Positions 29,776-40,556 of a stretch of DNA of 64,000 nucleotides are shown in pieces. Below the pieces are notes generated by a model. The model was not told the DNA's origin, searched no databases, and was given only the letters and a program-made list of their open reading frames with translations. The stretch is taken from contig NZ_BMQN01000001.1 in assembly GCF_014648135.1 (NCBI RefSeq), positions 124,001-188,000 on the forward strand, in the 5' to 3' direction. A program made the position numbers and the translations under genes. Source of the stretch: Deinococcus sedimenti. Lineage in GTDB: Bacteria; Deinococcota; Deinococci; Deinococcales; Deinococcaceae. Each line of letters starts with the position of its first letter. The first letter of the stretch is position 1.

Positions 29776-30849
29776 GTGCCTGCGCTCCGCAAGATCATTC
29801 ACGTGGACATGGACGCGTTCTACGCGTCGGTGGAGCAGCGGGATGACGCGCGGCTGCGGGGGCGGCCCGTGGCGGTCGCGTGGGGCGGGCGGCGCTCGGT
29901 GGTCCTGACCGCGAGTTACGAGGCGCGGCCGTTCGGGGTGCGGTCGGCGATGCCGCTGTACCGGGCGCTGGAGCGCTGCCCGGACCTGGTGGTGGTGGAG
30001 CCGAGGTTCGAGGCGTACCGGGAGGTGAGCGCGCAGATCCGCGCGGTGTTCCACTCGTTCACGCCGCTGGTGGAGCCGCTGTCGCTGGACGAGGCGTACC
30101 TGGACGTGACCGCCCCATTGACGGGCGGGCCGAGTGCGACGCTCATCGCGCAGGCGATCCGGCGGAAGATCCGCGCGGGGACGGGCCTGACGGCGACGGC
30201 GGGCGTGAGCGTGAACAAGTTCCTGGCGAAACTCGCCAGCGGCCTGCACAAGCCCGACGGGCTGACCGTGATCCTGCCCGCGCAGGTGGACGCGCTGCTG
30301 GCTGTGCTCCCGGTGGGGGACTTTCACGGGATCGGTCCGGCGACCGCCGCGAAGCTGGCCGGGATGGGCATCCACACGGGCGCGGACCTGCGCGCCGCCG
30401 ATCCGGCCGCCCTGACGGCGCGGTTCGGGGTGCACGGCGCGCACTTCTCGCGGATCGCGCGGGGCCTGGACGACCGGCCGGTCGAACCGGACCGCCCGCA
30501 CCGCAGCGTGGGCACCGAGGAGACGTACGGGCACGACCTGCGCGGGGTGGACGCGGTGGCCGCCCGACTGCCCGTGCTGGCGCAGGGGGTGGAGCGCCGC
30601 CTAGAGCGGGCCGGGCTGGCCGCGCGGACGGTGGTGCTGAAACTGAAGTTCGACGACCGCAGCGTCCTCACGCGCCGGGTCACCCTCCCGCTGCCCGTTC
30701 ACGCCGCGCCGGAGCTGGCCCGCGCCGCCGCGCGCCTGCTGACGCCGGAGCTGCTCGCGGGGCGGGGCGTGCGGCTGGCGGGCATCACGGCAGCCTCGCT
30801 GGTCCCGGCGGGGCAGGTGCCCACGCAACCGCTGCTGCTGGGCGGATAG
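29776..30849 (+). CDS. dinB: DNA polymerase IV (Y-family)
   Basis: 357 residues. Translesion polymerase: HVDMDAFYASVEQ with the first catalytic Asp, SYEARPFGVRSAMP, LSLDEAYLDVT with the Asp-Glu pair, then the helix-hairpin-helix region (HGIGPATAAKLAGMGI) and the little-finger domain. No beta-clamp motif is obvious at the C-terminus (QPLLLGG may serve). A GTG start lies six bases after TAGCAT. Relevant to damage tolerance in this radiation-resistant lineage, but no SOS-type box is visible. Confidence 0.9.
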   Translation: MPALRKIIHVDMDAFYASVEQRDDARLRGRPVAVAWGGRRSVVLTASYEARPFGVRSAMPLYRALERCPDLVVVEPRFEAYREVSAQIRAVFHSFTPLVEPLSLDEAYLDVTAPLTGGPSATLIAQAIRRKIRAGTGLTATAGVSVNKFLAKLASGLHKPDGLTVILPAQVDALLAVLPVGDFHGIGPATAAKLAGMGIHTGADLRAADPAALTARFGVHGAHFSRIARGLDDRPVEPDRPHRSVGTEETYGHDLRGVDAVAARLPVLAQGVERRLERAGLAARTVVLKLKFDDRSVLTRRVTLPLPVHAAPELARAAARLLTPELLAGRGVRLAGITAASLVPAGQVPTQPLLLGG

Positions 30850-30882
30850 GGCAGAGGCCCGGTGGAGGGGTAGAGTCGGGCG

Positions 30883-31578
30883 GTGACCCTGCCCCTGCGC
30901 GCCGTGATCTTCGACCTGGACGACACGCTGTTCGACGACACGAGTTGCACGCACGCGGGCCTGCGTGCCCTGGCGGCGCATTCCGGCCTGAGCGTCCCGC
31001 CCGCCGAGCTGTTCGCGCGGCACGCGGCGCACATCCGCGGCATCGACCCGCTGCTGTTCCGGGGCGAACTGACCGCGCACGCGGCGCGGGTGCTGCGCTT
31101 CACGCGCCTCCTGACCGAGCTGGGCGTGCCCGATCCGGACGGCGAGGCGGCGACCGTCACGTACCGGGGGGCGTACCGCGCCGCTTGGGCGCCCCTCCCC
31201 GGCGCGGCGGGCGTGTTGCGGGACCTGCGCGCCGCCGGGCTGCGGCTGGCCGTCCTGACGAACTACGTGCGCGACGTGCAGGCGCAGAAACTCGCGCACT
31301 TCGGCCTGGACGCCCTGGTGGACGCCGTGCTGTGCGTCGAGGAGGTCCCGGCGGCGAAACCCGACCCGCGCGCATACCACGCCGCCTGCGCCGCGCTGGA
31401 CGTCACCCCCGGGCAGGCCGTGATGGTGGGCGACTCCTGGGAGAAGGACGTGCAGGGCGCACGCCGGGCCGGACTGCGGGCCGTGTGGGTGAACCGGGAT
31501 GGACAGTCGGGACTCGACCCAGACGTTCCGGCGATCTCCGCTCTGGCGGACCTGCCCGCGCTCCTGTGCCTCGTGTGA
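30883..31578 (+). CDS. HAD superfamily hydrolase
   Basis: 231 residues. Nucleophile motif I FDLDDTLFDD, motif II VLTNYVRD, motif III lysine in AAKPDPRAYH, motif IV MVGDSWEKDVQGA: all four catalytic motifs of a haloacid-dehalogenase-like phosphatase, with an alpha-helical cap (C1 type) at about residues 18-85. Substrate unknown; YjjG or nucleotidase-like roles are possible. GTG start six bases after TAGAGT, a leaderless arrangement. Confidence 0.85.
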   Translation: MTLPLRAVIFDLDDTLFDDTSCTHAGLRALAAHSGLSVPPAELFARHAAHIRGIDPLLFRGELTAHAARVLRFTRLLTELGVPDPDGEAATVTYRGAYRAAWAPLPGAAGVLRDLRAAGLRLAVLTNYVRDVQAQKLAHFGLDALVDAVLCVEEVPAAKPDPRAYHAACAALDVTPGQAVMVGDSWEKDVQGARRAGLRAVWVNRDGQSGLDPDVPAISALADLPALLCLV

Positions 31579-31607
31579 AGGACTCTGGCCAGGATCGTCG
31601 TCTGCAG

Positions 31608-31747
31608 TCACAGCGGTTTTCAGGGAGACCGAGAAATCCCTTAGTCTCCCTGAAACGAGCAGCGCGAGGACCCGCCGACATCAGCGATTGGAAGTGGAGT
31701 TGAAGGGCGTGCTGTTGGCCCTTCAATGGAACTGGAAAACGCTGTCA
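31608..31747 (+). repeat. Structured ~140-bp intergenic repeat, copy B1
   Basis: Ends carry imperfect inverted repeats (TCACAGCGGTTTTCAG and CTGGAAAACGCTGTCA; 13 of 16 match). Two internal perfect stems: TTCAGGGAGAC/GTCTCCCTGAA and TTGAAGGGC/GCCCTTCAA, the second around a GTG-rich loop. Corresponding stems in copy C differ in sequence but remain paired. It begins 29 bases after the HAD gene and shares its last TCA with copy B2. Confidence 0.88.
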
Positions 31748-31880
31748 CAACAGGATTCAGAGGTATGGGGGGACAACCCTCAAGACCTCTGAATCGAGGG
31801 CCCTGGCAGAGCTGCGCGGCAGAGCGGGCACCTGAGAACGACAGCGGTCGGACGCGGGGCTCTGGGGCGGCGCGCGGCAG
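31745..31880 (+). repeat. Structured repeat, copy B2 (right end lost)
   Basis: Starts TCACAACAGGATTCAG directly at the B1 end, keeps stem 1 (TTCAGAGGT/ACCTCTGAA) and the middle segment CACCTGAGAACGACAGCGG, which is closest to copy C. The second stem lacks its right arm because the sequence runs into the ppsA stem-loop. No gene is visible in the whole 31579-31927 gap. Confidence 0.75.
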
Positions 31881-31918
31881 ACGACACCCCTCCCGGTCAT
31901 CGTCGGGAGGGGTGTCGT
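31881..31918 (-). terminator. Stem-loop downstream of ppsA
   Basis: ACGACACCCCTCCC (31881-31894) and GGGAGGGGTGTCGT (31905-31918) form a perfect 14-bp stem with a 10-base loop, nine bases past the ppsA stop. There is no T-tract on the ppsA strand. Confidence 0.7.
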
Positions 31919-31927
31919 TGGAAGCGG

Positions 31928-34291
<2,364 letters not shown>

Positions 34292-34473
34292 TGCTTTTCA
34301 CCGTTCCTGCGAAGCTCCAGCGAACTGGAAAGGGGCGAATTAGTGTTGCCTTACGCCCTCACCTTACCCGACCCCGCCCCGCGGCTGCGTCACCCGCCCG
34401 GTCACACCACACCCACCCGTCCAGACAGCCCGAACCCCCACCGGATCCCCGCGCCGCGTGTCACGCTGGCCCC

Positions 34474-35283
34474 ATGCCCACCCGCACCGTCGTCATCGTC
34501 AGCGACCACACCGGCCTCACCGCCGAGAACATGGCCCGCGCGCTCCTCGCCCACTTCCCCGATCAACCCCTGCGCTACCTGCGCCGCCCCTTCACCGCCG
34601 ACACCCACGCCGCCCAGGCCGTCTGCCGCGAGGTCACCGCCCTCCATGAGCGCGGCGAGCAGCCCATCATCTTCACCACCGTCACCCACCCCGACGTCCT
34701 GCGCGAACTCCAGACCGCCCCCGCCGAGGTCTTCGACCTGCTCGGCCCCGGCCTCAGCACCCTCGAAACGCAGTTCGGCACGCCCGCCGTCCGCCAGATC
34801 GGCCGCCACCACGACATGCACGACAGCGAGGCGTACCTGTCGCGCATGGACGCCCTCGACTTCGCCCTCGCCACTGACGACGGCATCGGCGACAAGCAGT
34901 ACGGCCTCAGCGACGTCATCCTCGTCGGCGTCTCCCGCGCCGGCAAGACCCCCACCAGTCTCTTCCTTGCCCTTCAGCACGGCGTCCGAGCCAGCAACTA
35001 CCCCCTCGCGGAGGACGACTTCGACCGCACCGGCCTGCCCATCCCCCTCGAAGCCCACCGGCACAAACTCCATGCGCTGACCATCGACCCCCGTCGCCTG
35101 CACGCCATCCGCACGCAGCGCAAACCCGGAAGCCGCTACGCCAGCCTCGAACAGTGCGAGCACGAGGTCCGCCGCGCCGAACGCCTCTTCCAGCGCGCCG
35201 GGGTCCCCGTGCGCGACACCACCAGCGCCAGCGTCGAGGAGATCGCCGCCGCCATCCTCAACACCCTGCGCGCCAGCCAGTGA
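34474..35283 (+). CDS. ppsR: PEP synthase regulatory protein (bifunctional kinase/pyrophosphorylase)
   Basis: 269 residues, DUF299 family. Phosphorylates PpsA on a Thr next to the catalytic His using ADP, and reverses this by phosphorolysis. Seen: [19 protein letters not shown] at the start and the nucleotide-binding loop [12 protein letters not shown] near residues 150-161, then [10 protein letters not shown] before it. Divergent arrangement with ppsA makes this the PpsA (not PPDK) type. The ATG at 34474 was chosen because the protein then aligns with the usual family N-terminus; longer in-frame readings are histidine/proline-rich noise. Confidence 0.92.
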   Translation: MPTRTVVIVSDHTGLTAENMARALLAHFPDQPLRYLRRPFTADTHAAQAVCREVTALHERGEQPIIFTTVTHPDVLRELQTAPAEVFDLLGPGLSTLETQFGTPAVRQIGRHHDMHDSEAYLSRMDALDFALATDDGIGDKQYGLSDVILVGVSRAGKTPTSLFLALQHGVRASNYPLAEDDFDRTGLPIPLEAHRHKLHALTIDPRRLHAIRTQRKPGSRYASLEQCEHEVRRAERLFQRAGVPVRDTTSASVEEIAAAILNTLRASQ

Positions 35284-35498
35284 CACCCTGACAGAGGAAC
35301 TGGCCACGCCCGGACACGCGTGGCCAGCCCCCAGACAAGCGGCTGGGGGTTCCGGCTGCGCGCACGGAACCCCCAGAGTCAAAGAAGACGCAGGAAGACG
35401 AAAGAGAAGACGCTGGAAGACGCTGAAGAAAACGAAAGGAACGACGGTATGGGGAAGACGCTGGGAAGGACGACCGACTCTCTGCCGCTAACGAAGAA
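35284..35498 (+). other. Intergenic region with two strong stem-loops and GAAGACG repeats
   Basis: CTGGCCACGC/GCGTGGCCAG (35300-35309 with 35318-35327) and CTGGGGGTTCCG/CGGAACCCCCAG (35343-35354 with 35365-35376) are perfect stems; an upstream CCCCCAG can compete for the second. Then GAAGACG occurs at 35384, 35394, 35406, 35416 and 35454 in a purine-rich tract, with 10-12 base spacing for the first four. No convincing gene. The first stem may end the ppsR transcript, though it lacks a T-run. Confidence 0.7.
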
Positions 35499-35700
35499 GT
35501 TGAAGGTTAACCCGTGACTGGTCCCTGGCCGGTCGGGCAGCAGTCAGGCACATTCTGAAGGTCAGTGGACGCACTGACCGGGGAAAGCATGAGGGACAAT
35601 AAAATCAGGCAACGCCCAAGAACACTCTTCATATTCGACGACCTCCACAACGGCTTGACTGAATTCAGTTTGACTGACACCCGGTTAACCTTGAGTCAAC
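35499..35700. mobile_element. AT-richer segment bounded by inverted repeats, MITE-like candidate
   Basis: AAGGTTAACCCG (35503-35514) and CCGGTTAACCTT (35681-35692) are inverted copies (11 of 12 bases) about 165 bp apart, extended by GTTGA and GTCAAC on the outer sides. Inside: GGTCAGTG/CACTGACC stem, an AT-rich CAATAAAAT, and two TTGACT direct repeats. No coding potential. Composition is clearly less GC-rich than the flanks. Could be a miniature element or a regulatory region for a neighbouring gene. Confidence 0.4.
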
Positions 35701-35752
35701 CTCACATCTAGGGGCGCAGGTCCGTGGAGTGGTATCGGGTTGAGTGCTGAAT

Positions 35753-38083
35753 TTAATCGTGCAGGTGCCGTTTGGCGGCCTCGCGGGTTTGCCGGGCTAA
35801 TTGAATGAGACCCGCCTGGTCGTAGGCGGCCGCAGTTGCCATCCAGGCAGATTCAAACAAGGGGTTCAGGCGGGTGGCCTGCAGATAGACCTGCGCGGCG
35901 GCAGCGGGTTCAACAGACTGGAGGGCCTGGCCGACAGACATCACCAGCGCCAGCCACTGCGATTCCAGCGCGTCCCGTTCCTCGGCCGCCCATTCGGTGC
36001 TGGCCTCGGGAAGAAACTGCCCTGGGATCACGTCGACCAACTGGCGCTGATGGGCTCTGTTCAGCTGTCCCCACCGTTTGAGATGAAGAGCGTCACTGTG
36101 AACGTCGAACCGTTCAGTCAGTCGGTACTGCCCACCACTCCAGACCACGGGTTCCGTCCCCGGAGGAAGAAGCGGGCGGAGCGCGTCTCGCAGGGCGTGC
36201 ACCGTCTGCTTGAAGTAGGAGCCGAGTTCCCGGCGTGCCTCTCCATCCCACAGGGCCGTCATCAGTTGATCCCGCGTCGAAGGTCCCCGCAGGACCAGCA
36301 GAGCCAGAAGTTCGCGCGCTTTCCGCAGCCGAATCTGAACCTCGGTGGTGTTGACCTGAAGTGAGAATTCTCCGAGCAGTTGGAGGCGCAGGACCGGTCG
36401 TGCCCGGAGTGAGAGGCGGCGGGCAGCACCTCCTCCGAGTTCCTGATCTGCGAACGCCGCGTACAGCGAGGCGAGTCGGTCGGCATCGATGGCCAGTGCC
36501 AGTTCACCGCCGATATGAGTCAGGACTTCCAGCAGGTCGGCGCTGGCTTCCAGCAGGGACCAGCCCTTACTCCAGCGGCAGTAGGTCAGGAAGGCGTGGG
36601 AGCGCAGTCGAAAACCGTCAAAGAGTGCGACGCCCCTGGCCACGCGTTCAAAGCACTGTTCAGCATGTTCGAAACGGTGCTGTTCAAACGCCAGAAGACC
36701 CAGGTAGAAGGTTTGGGTGACCGTATCGAATTCCTGTGCTGGTCGCAATGCTTCGATTTCACGCTCGAAAGCTGAGACGTCAATCTGATCGAGGCGCCAG
36801 AGTCCCTCAGCCCGCAGGGCGCGGGCCAGCAGGTTGAACCGGTCACTTCCCTGGAGTTTCTGAATTTCCAGGCAGGCGGTCAGGTGTCGGCAGGCCAGCT
36901 CAAACTGTTCGTCCAGCAGGTACAACTCTCCGAGGATCAGGTGGGCGGTATCCCGCCGGTGATCGTTGAGTTCCTCGGCGCGCCGCAGGACCTCGTGGAT
37001 CATCGTGAATGCCTCGTCGGGTCGCCCCTCGAAGAACAGGCGGTAGCCCAGGTCCAGACGCAGGGACAGGCTTTCACTGTGGCCTCCCAGTAGGTCGAAC
37101 AGGCGAACCGCTTCACGGGCGTACCGGTCCTGGGAATCAAAGTCGTCCATGGATGCGCTCACGTTCTGTGCGAAGTACAGCGCGCGGGCGCGGGACCGTA
37201 ATTCCGAGACGGGGATCTCTTCCAGAACGTTGGCCATGAGCTTCTGAGCTTCCGGCGCGTTGCCGAGTTCCACAAGTGCGCGGGAGTAGGAGCAGATCAG
37301 CCACCAGCGGGTCACCTGATCCGGCTGGGTTTCCAGGCCACGCCGGGCATGGGCCTGCCGCGCCTCCGGGCCGCTTCGCATGGCTGCCAGGAGACTCAGG
37401 CCCAGGTGAATCCGGGCGTCGGCTCCCGGATCACCGGAGGCGCGAAGCAGGCGAATTTCAGCCGCGTCCGTTTCACCTGTTTCCAACAGGGCCAGGGCCA
37501 GCTGCCCGACCTGTTTGGACGTCAGCGTCCGGCGCTGAAGGGCCTGCACGATATCGCCGTAATTCCCTTCTCGTTCCAGCTGGTCGATGCGGGTGGAGAG
37601 GGGGTCGGGTCGGGTTTTGAGGCTGGGGGAGGGTGTGGTTGGGGTGGTGAGCTGGACGTTGACGTACCAGTCGCCGTTTCTGGCCTGGGTGACGCGGCCG
37701 CCCTGGACGCGGCCTGTGGTGAGCAGGTGACGCTGGTAGTTGCCGAGGCGGGTGGGGATGGTGTGGCGGCCCTGGAGGGTCCAGAGGGTGACGTGGCCGG
37801 TCGTGGGGTTGATGCGGAGGCTGCGGGCGTCAAGCCAGTAGCTTTCGCCTTTCAGGCCGCCCCTGGTGTTGTGGCGGGCGTCGTGGGCGGCCTGCGCGGC
37901 GGCGCGGCGGGTGGCCTGCGGCAGAGCGGGGGCGTCGGGTTGGGTGCGGAGCAGGTCGTCGGTGGGGGTGTCGGGGTTGCGGCGGGCCTGGACGAGCAGG
38001 GTGTTCATGAGGCGGCTGATGTGGGTGCGGGTGTCGTTCAGCGCGCTGGCCTGCTGGGGTGTGGGTTGCAGGGTGAGTCGCAC
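35753..38083 (-). CDS. Regulator: TnpB-like N-terminus fused to TPR and SARP/BTAD activator
   Basis: 776 residues in one open frame. Residues 1-155 resemble the N-terminus of IS605/IS1341 TnpB (OrfB): start LTLQPTPQQASALNDTR, a helical part, then YWLDARSLRINPTTG, IPTRLGNYQRHLLTTG and NGDWYVNVQL, ending just before where the RuvC domain would begin. After a linker (SPSLKTRPDPL) the rest is a regulator: TPR-type helices (about 165-555), a SARP winged helix (LRLQLLGEFSLQVNTTEVQI, LRKARELLALLVLRG) and a BTAD to the end. No RuvC catalytic residues remain. GTG 38083 has GAGGAG six bases upstream. The 3' part is less GC-rich than the 5' part, so the halves may differ in origin. Confidence 0.75.
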   Translation of the reverse strand: MRLTLQPTPQQASALNDTRTHISRLMNTLLVQARRNPDTPTDDLLRTQPDAPALPQATRRAAAQAAHDARHNTRGGLKGESYWLDARSLRINPTTGHVTLWTLQGRHTIPTRLGNYQRHLLTTGRVQGGRVTQARNGDWYVNVQLTTPTTPSPSLKTRPDPLSTRIDQLEREGNYGDIVQALQRRTLTSKQVGQLALALLETGETDAAEIRLLRASGDPGADARIHLGLSLLAAMRSGPEARQAHARRGLETQPDQVTRWWLICSYSRALVELGNAPEAQKLMANVLEEIPVSELRSRARALYFAQNVSASMDDFDSQDRYAREAVRLFDLLGGHSESLSLRLDLGYRLFFEGRPDEAFTMIHEVLRRAEELNDHRRDTAHLILGELYLLDEQFELACRHLTACLEIQKLQGSDRFNLLARALRAEGLWRLDQIDVSAFEREIEALRPAQEFDTVTQTFYLGLLAFEQHRFEHAEQCFERVARGVALFDGFRLRSHAFLTYCRWSKGWSLLEASADLLEVLTHIGGELALAIDADRLASLYAAFADQELGGGAARRLSLRARPVLRLQLLGEFSLQVNTTEVQIRLRKARELLALLVLRGPSTRDQLMTALWDGEARRELGSYFKQTVHALRDALRPLLPPGTEPVVWSGGQYRLTERFDVHSDALHLKRWGQLNRAHQRQLVDVIPGQFLPEASTEWAAEERDALESQWLALVMSVGQALQSVEPAAAAQVYLQATRLNPLFESAWMATAAAYDQAGLIQLARQTREAAKRHLHD

Positions 38084-38184
38084 GGGCACCTCCTCTGGAT
38101 TCGAATGGGGGGTTGGGTGGGGCGGATGTGCCTGGTATAGCAGCTTGCACCTGCTGGAAACTGTGGTGGCGTGCGGGTGTGGAA

Positions 38185-38214
38185 CGCCGGAGGCCCGGGT
38201 GGGAGCCTCCGGCG
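38185..38214 (-). terminator. Stem-loop downstream of pgi
   Basis: CGCCGGAGGC (38185-38194) and GCCTCCGGCG (38205-38214) form a 10-bp perfect stem 14 bases past the pgi stop. The minus-strand tail is TTCCACACC, not a real T-run. Confidence 0.7.
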
Positions 38215-38228
38215 GGTGGGGGTGGGGG

Positions 38229-39860
38229 TCAGCGGTGGGTGCGGTAGCGGCGGATCAGGGCGTTGGTGCTGCTGTCGTGGTGCAGGTCGGGTTCCTGGGC
38301 CGCGTGCAGTTCGGGCACGATCTTCCCGGCGAGGACCTTGCCGAGTTCGACGCCCCACTGGTCGAAGGAGTTGATGTTCCACACGGCGCCCTGCACGAAG
38401 ACCTTGTGTTCGTACAGCGCGATCAGCGCGCCGAGGGTGTGGGGCGTGAGGCGGTCGGCGAGGATGGTGTTGGTGGGGCGGTTTCCGTCGAACACGCGGT
38501 GCGGCGCGAGCCCTTCGGGAACGCCCTCGTCCAGCACCTGTTCCAGCGTCTTCCCGAACGCGAGCGCCTCGGTCTGCGCGAACACGTTCGCCATGAGGAG
38601 ATCGTGGTGGGGCGCGCCGCCTTCCAGGGGCAGGGGGTTGAGGGTCTGGCAGAAGCCGATGAAGTCGCAGGGGATGAGTTTGGTGCCCTGGTGGATCAGC
38701 TGGTAGAAAGCGTGCTGGCCGTTCGTCCCGGGCTGCCCCCAGATGACCGGGCCGGTCTGGTAGTCCACCGTCTGCCCGTCCAGGGTGATGTGTTTGCCGT
38801 TGCTCTCCATGTCGAGTTGCTGGAGGTACGCGGGGAAGTACGCGAGGTACTGGTCGTACGGCAGCACGGCGTGACTCTGGGCATCGAAGAAGTTGTTGTA
38901 CCAGAGGCCCAGCAGGCCCAGCAGGACGGGCAGGTTGCGTTCCAGCGGGGCGGTGCGGAAGTGCTCGTCCATGGCGTGGAACCCGGCGAGCAGTTCGTTG
39001 AATCCGTCCGGGCCGATGGCGAGCATCAGGCTCAGGCCGATGGCGCTGTCCATGGAGTAGCGCCCGCCCACCCAGTCCCAGAAGCCGAACATGTTCGCGG
39101 TGTCGATCCCGAACCCCTGCACGGCCTCGGCGTTGGTGGACACGGCCACGAAGTGCCGCGCGACCGCCGCGTCGTCGCCCAGCGCGGCCAGCAGCCACGC
39201 GCGGGCGCTGCGGGCGTTCGCCATGGTCTCCTGCGTGGTGAAGGTCTTGCTCGACACGATGACCAGCGTCTCGGCCGGGTCGAGGTCACGGGTCTTCTCG
39301 GTCAGGTCGGTGCCGTCCACGTTCGACACGAAGCGCAGCGTCAGGTCCCGCTGCGCGTAGTGCTTCAGGGCCTCGAACGCCATGACGGGCCCCAGATCGC
39401 TGCCGCCGATGCCGATGTTCACGATGTTCTTCAGGGGCCTGCCGGTGTACCCCAGCCACGTCCCGGCGCGGATCTGCTCCGCAAAGGCGGCCATGCGGCC
39501 GAGCACCTCGTGCACGTCAGGGACGACGTTGTGGCCGTCCACCATGACGGTCGCGCCTTCCGGGGCGCGCAGCGCGGTGTGCAGCACGGCGCGGCCCTCG
39601 GTCACGTTGATCTTCTCGCCCGCGAACATGGCGTCGCGTTTGGCCGCCACGCCGGTCTCGCGCGCGAGGTCCAGCAGCAGGGTCAGGGTCTCGTCGGTGA
39701 CGCGGTTCTTGCTGTAGTCCAGGTACAGGCCTGCACCCTCGGCGGTCAGGCGTTCGCCCCGCTGGGGGTCCTGCGCGAAGAGGTCCCGCAGGTGAGTGTC
39801 TTCCAGGGCGTCGTGGTGGGCAAGCAGGGCGGTCCAGGCGGCCGTGGTGGTGATGGTCAT
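38229..39860 (-). CDS. pgi: Glucose-6-phosphate isomerase
   Basis: 543 residues, close to E. coli Pgi (549). Interconverts glucose-6-P and fructose-6-P in the cytoplasm. Signature 1 corresponds to [18 protein letters not shown], signature 2 to [19 protein letters not shown]; substrate contacts in [16 protein letters not shown]. The ATG at 39860 has GGGAGA nine bases upstream; an in-frame reading extending back to 39989 is rejected. The stretch 39861-40130 upstream holds no gene that I can support. Confidence 0.95.
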   Translation of the reverse strand: MTITTTAAWTALLAHHDALEDTHLRDLFAQDPQRGERLTAEGAGLYLDYSKNRVTDETLTLLLDLARETGVAAKRDAMFAGEKINVTEGRAVLHTALRAPEGATVMVDGHNVVPDVHEVLGRMAAFAEQIRAGTWLGYTGRPLKNIVNIGIGGSDLGPVMAFEALKHYAQRDLTLRFVSNVDGTDLTEKTRDLDPAETLVIVSSKTFTTQETMANARSARAWLLAALGDDAAVARHFVAVSTNAEAVQGFGIDTANMFGFWDWVGGRYSMDSAIGLSLMLAIGPDGFNELLAGFHAMDEHFRTAPLERNLPVLLGLLGLWYNNFFDAQSHAVLPYDQYLAYFPAYLQQLDMESNGKHITLDGQTVDYQTGPVIWGQPGTNGQHAFYQLIHQGTKLIPCDFIGFCQTLNPLPLEGGAPHHDLLMANVFAQTEALAFGKTLEQVLDEGVPEGLAPHRVFDGNRPTNTILADRLTPHTLGALIALYEHKVFVQGAVWNINSFDQWGVELGKVLAGKIVPELHAAQEPDLHHDSSTNALIRRYRTHR

Positions 39861-40130
39861 GGCGAGTCTCCCTTCGGCGGCACCCGGGGTGTGGCGGGGC
39901 GCGGCCTGTTCGTCCGGGAGCATACCGCCACCGTCCGGCGGGGCGCCGCAGCCTGTGCGGAGGACCGGGTGAATCACCCGCCGGTTCATCGAAACTCATG
40001 ATTCTCATGGCAGTGGAGAGGTGGGCCGGGCAGTCCAGGACGGGCCGTCTGACCACAGGGGCACTCCCGCCCATGAGGCGCGACGGGCGTAGTCAGAGAA
40101 TTGTGTGAAGTCCCCGGCTACGCTGCTGAC

Positions 40131-40346
40131 ATGACCAGGAAGGTGAGGGACGTGCACACAACATGGAACCGCTGGGGCACGCCCTACCTGGACGCCCGTC
40201 AGGACGAGACCGCACCGGCTGTCGTGAGTGGTTCGGCGGACCTGCGTCCCCTGTCGCCCGAGGCGATCCGCCGCGCCATCCACGCCGAGGAGCAGCGGCA
40301 GGTGTTCGCGCTGCTGGGCCGCCTGCGCCGCAGCCGCCTGGGCTGA
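40131..40346 (+). CDS. Small conserved-looking protein of unknown function
   Basis: 71 residues, basic, no membrane segment or signal. N-terminal TRKVRDVHTTWNRWGTPYLD and a helical C-terminus SPEAIRRAIHAEEQRQVFAL ending in arginines. The ATG stands six bases after TACGCT (40119-40124), the leaderless signature, which supports expression. Not recognised. A stem CGCCGCCCC/GGGGCGGCG (40387-40421) follows and could terminate it. Confidence 0.6.
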   Translation: MTRKVRDVHTTWNRWGTPYLDARQDETAPAVVSGSADLRPLSPEAIRRAIHAEEQRQVFALLGRLRRSRLG

Positions 40347-40556
40347 CGCGCCCGCCGGGCCCCCCGCTTTACAATCGCGTTCCGCACGCCGCCCCACGCA
40401 CCTCTGGTGTCAGGGGCGGCGTTCCGTTTGACAGGCCGGCGGCCCTTCCCATCCGGGGGCGCGGCGCGCTTGAATGCAGGCGTCAACTGCGTTCATTCCG
40501 GGCCTCCCTCTGAACCATGGAGGCCCTCCCGCCTGCTTTCCCGGAGGTTCCCCACC

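Noticed and set aside
35384..35460. CRISPR or iteron array of GAAGACG
   Set aside because: Units are only 7 bp and irregular after the fourth; no cas or replication gene nearby.
35499..35700. omegaRNA for the TnpB-like domain
   Set aside because: Cannot be recognised by eye; no transposon right-end signature or coding IS200/IS605 partner is present.
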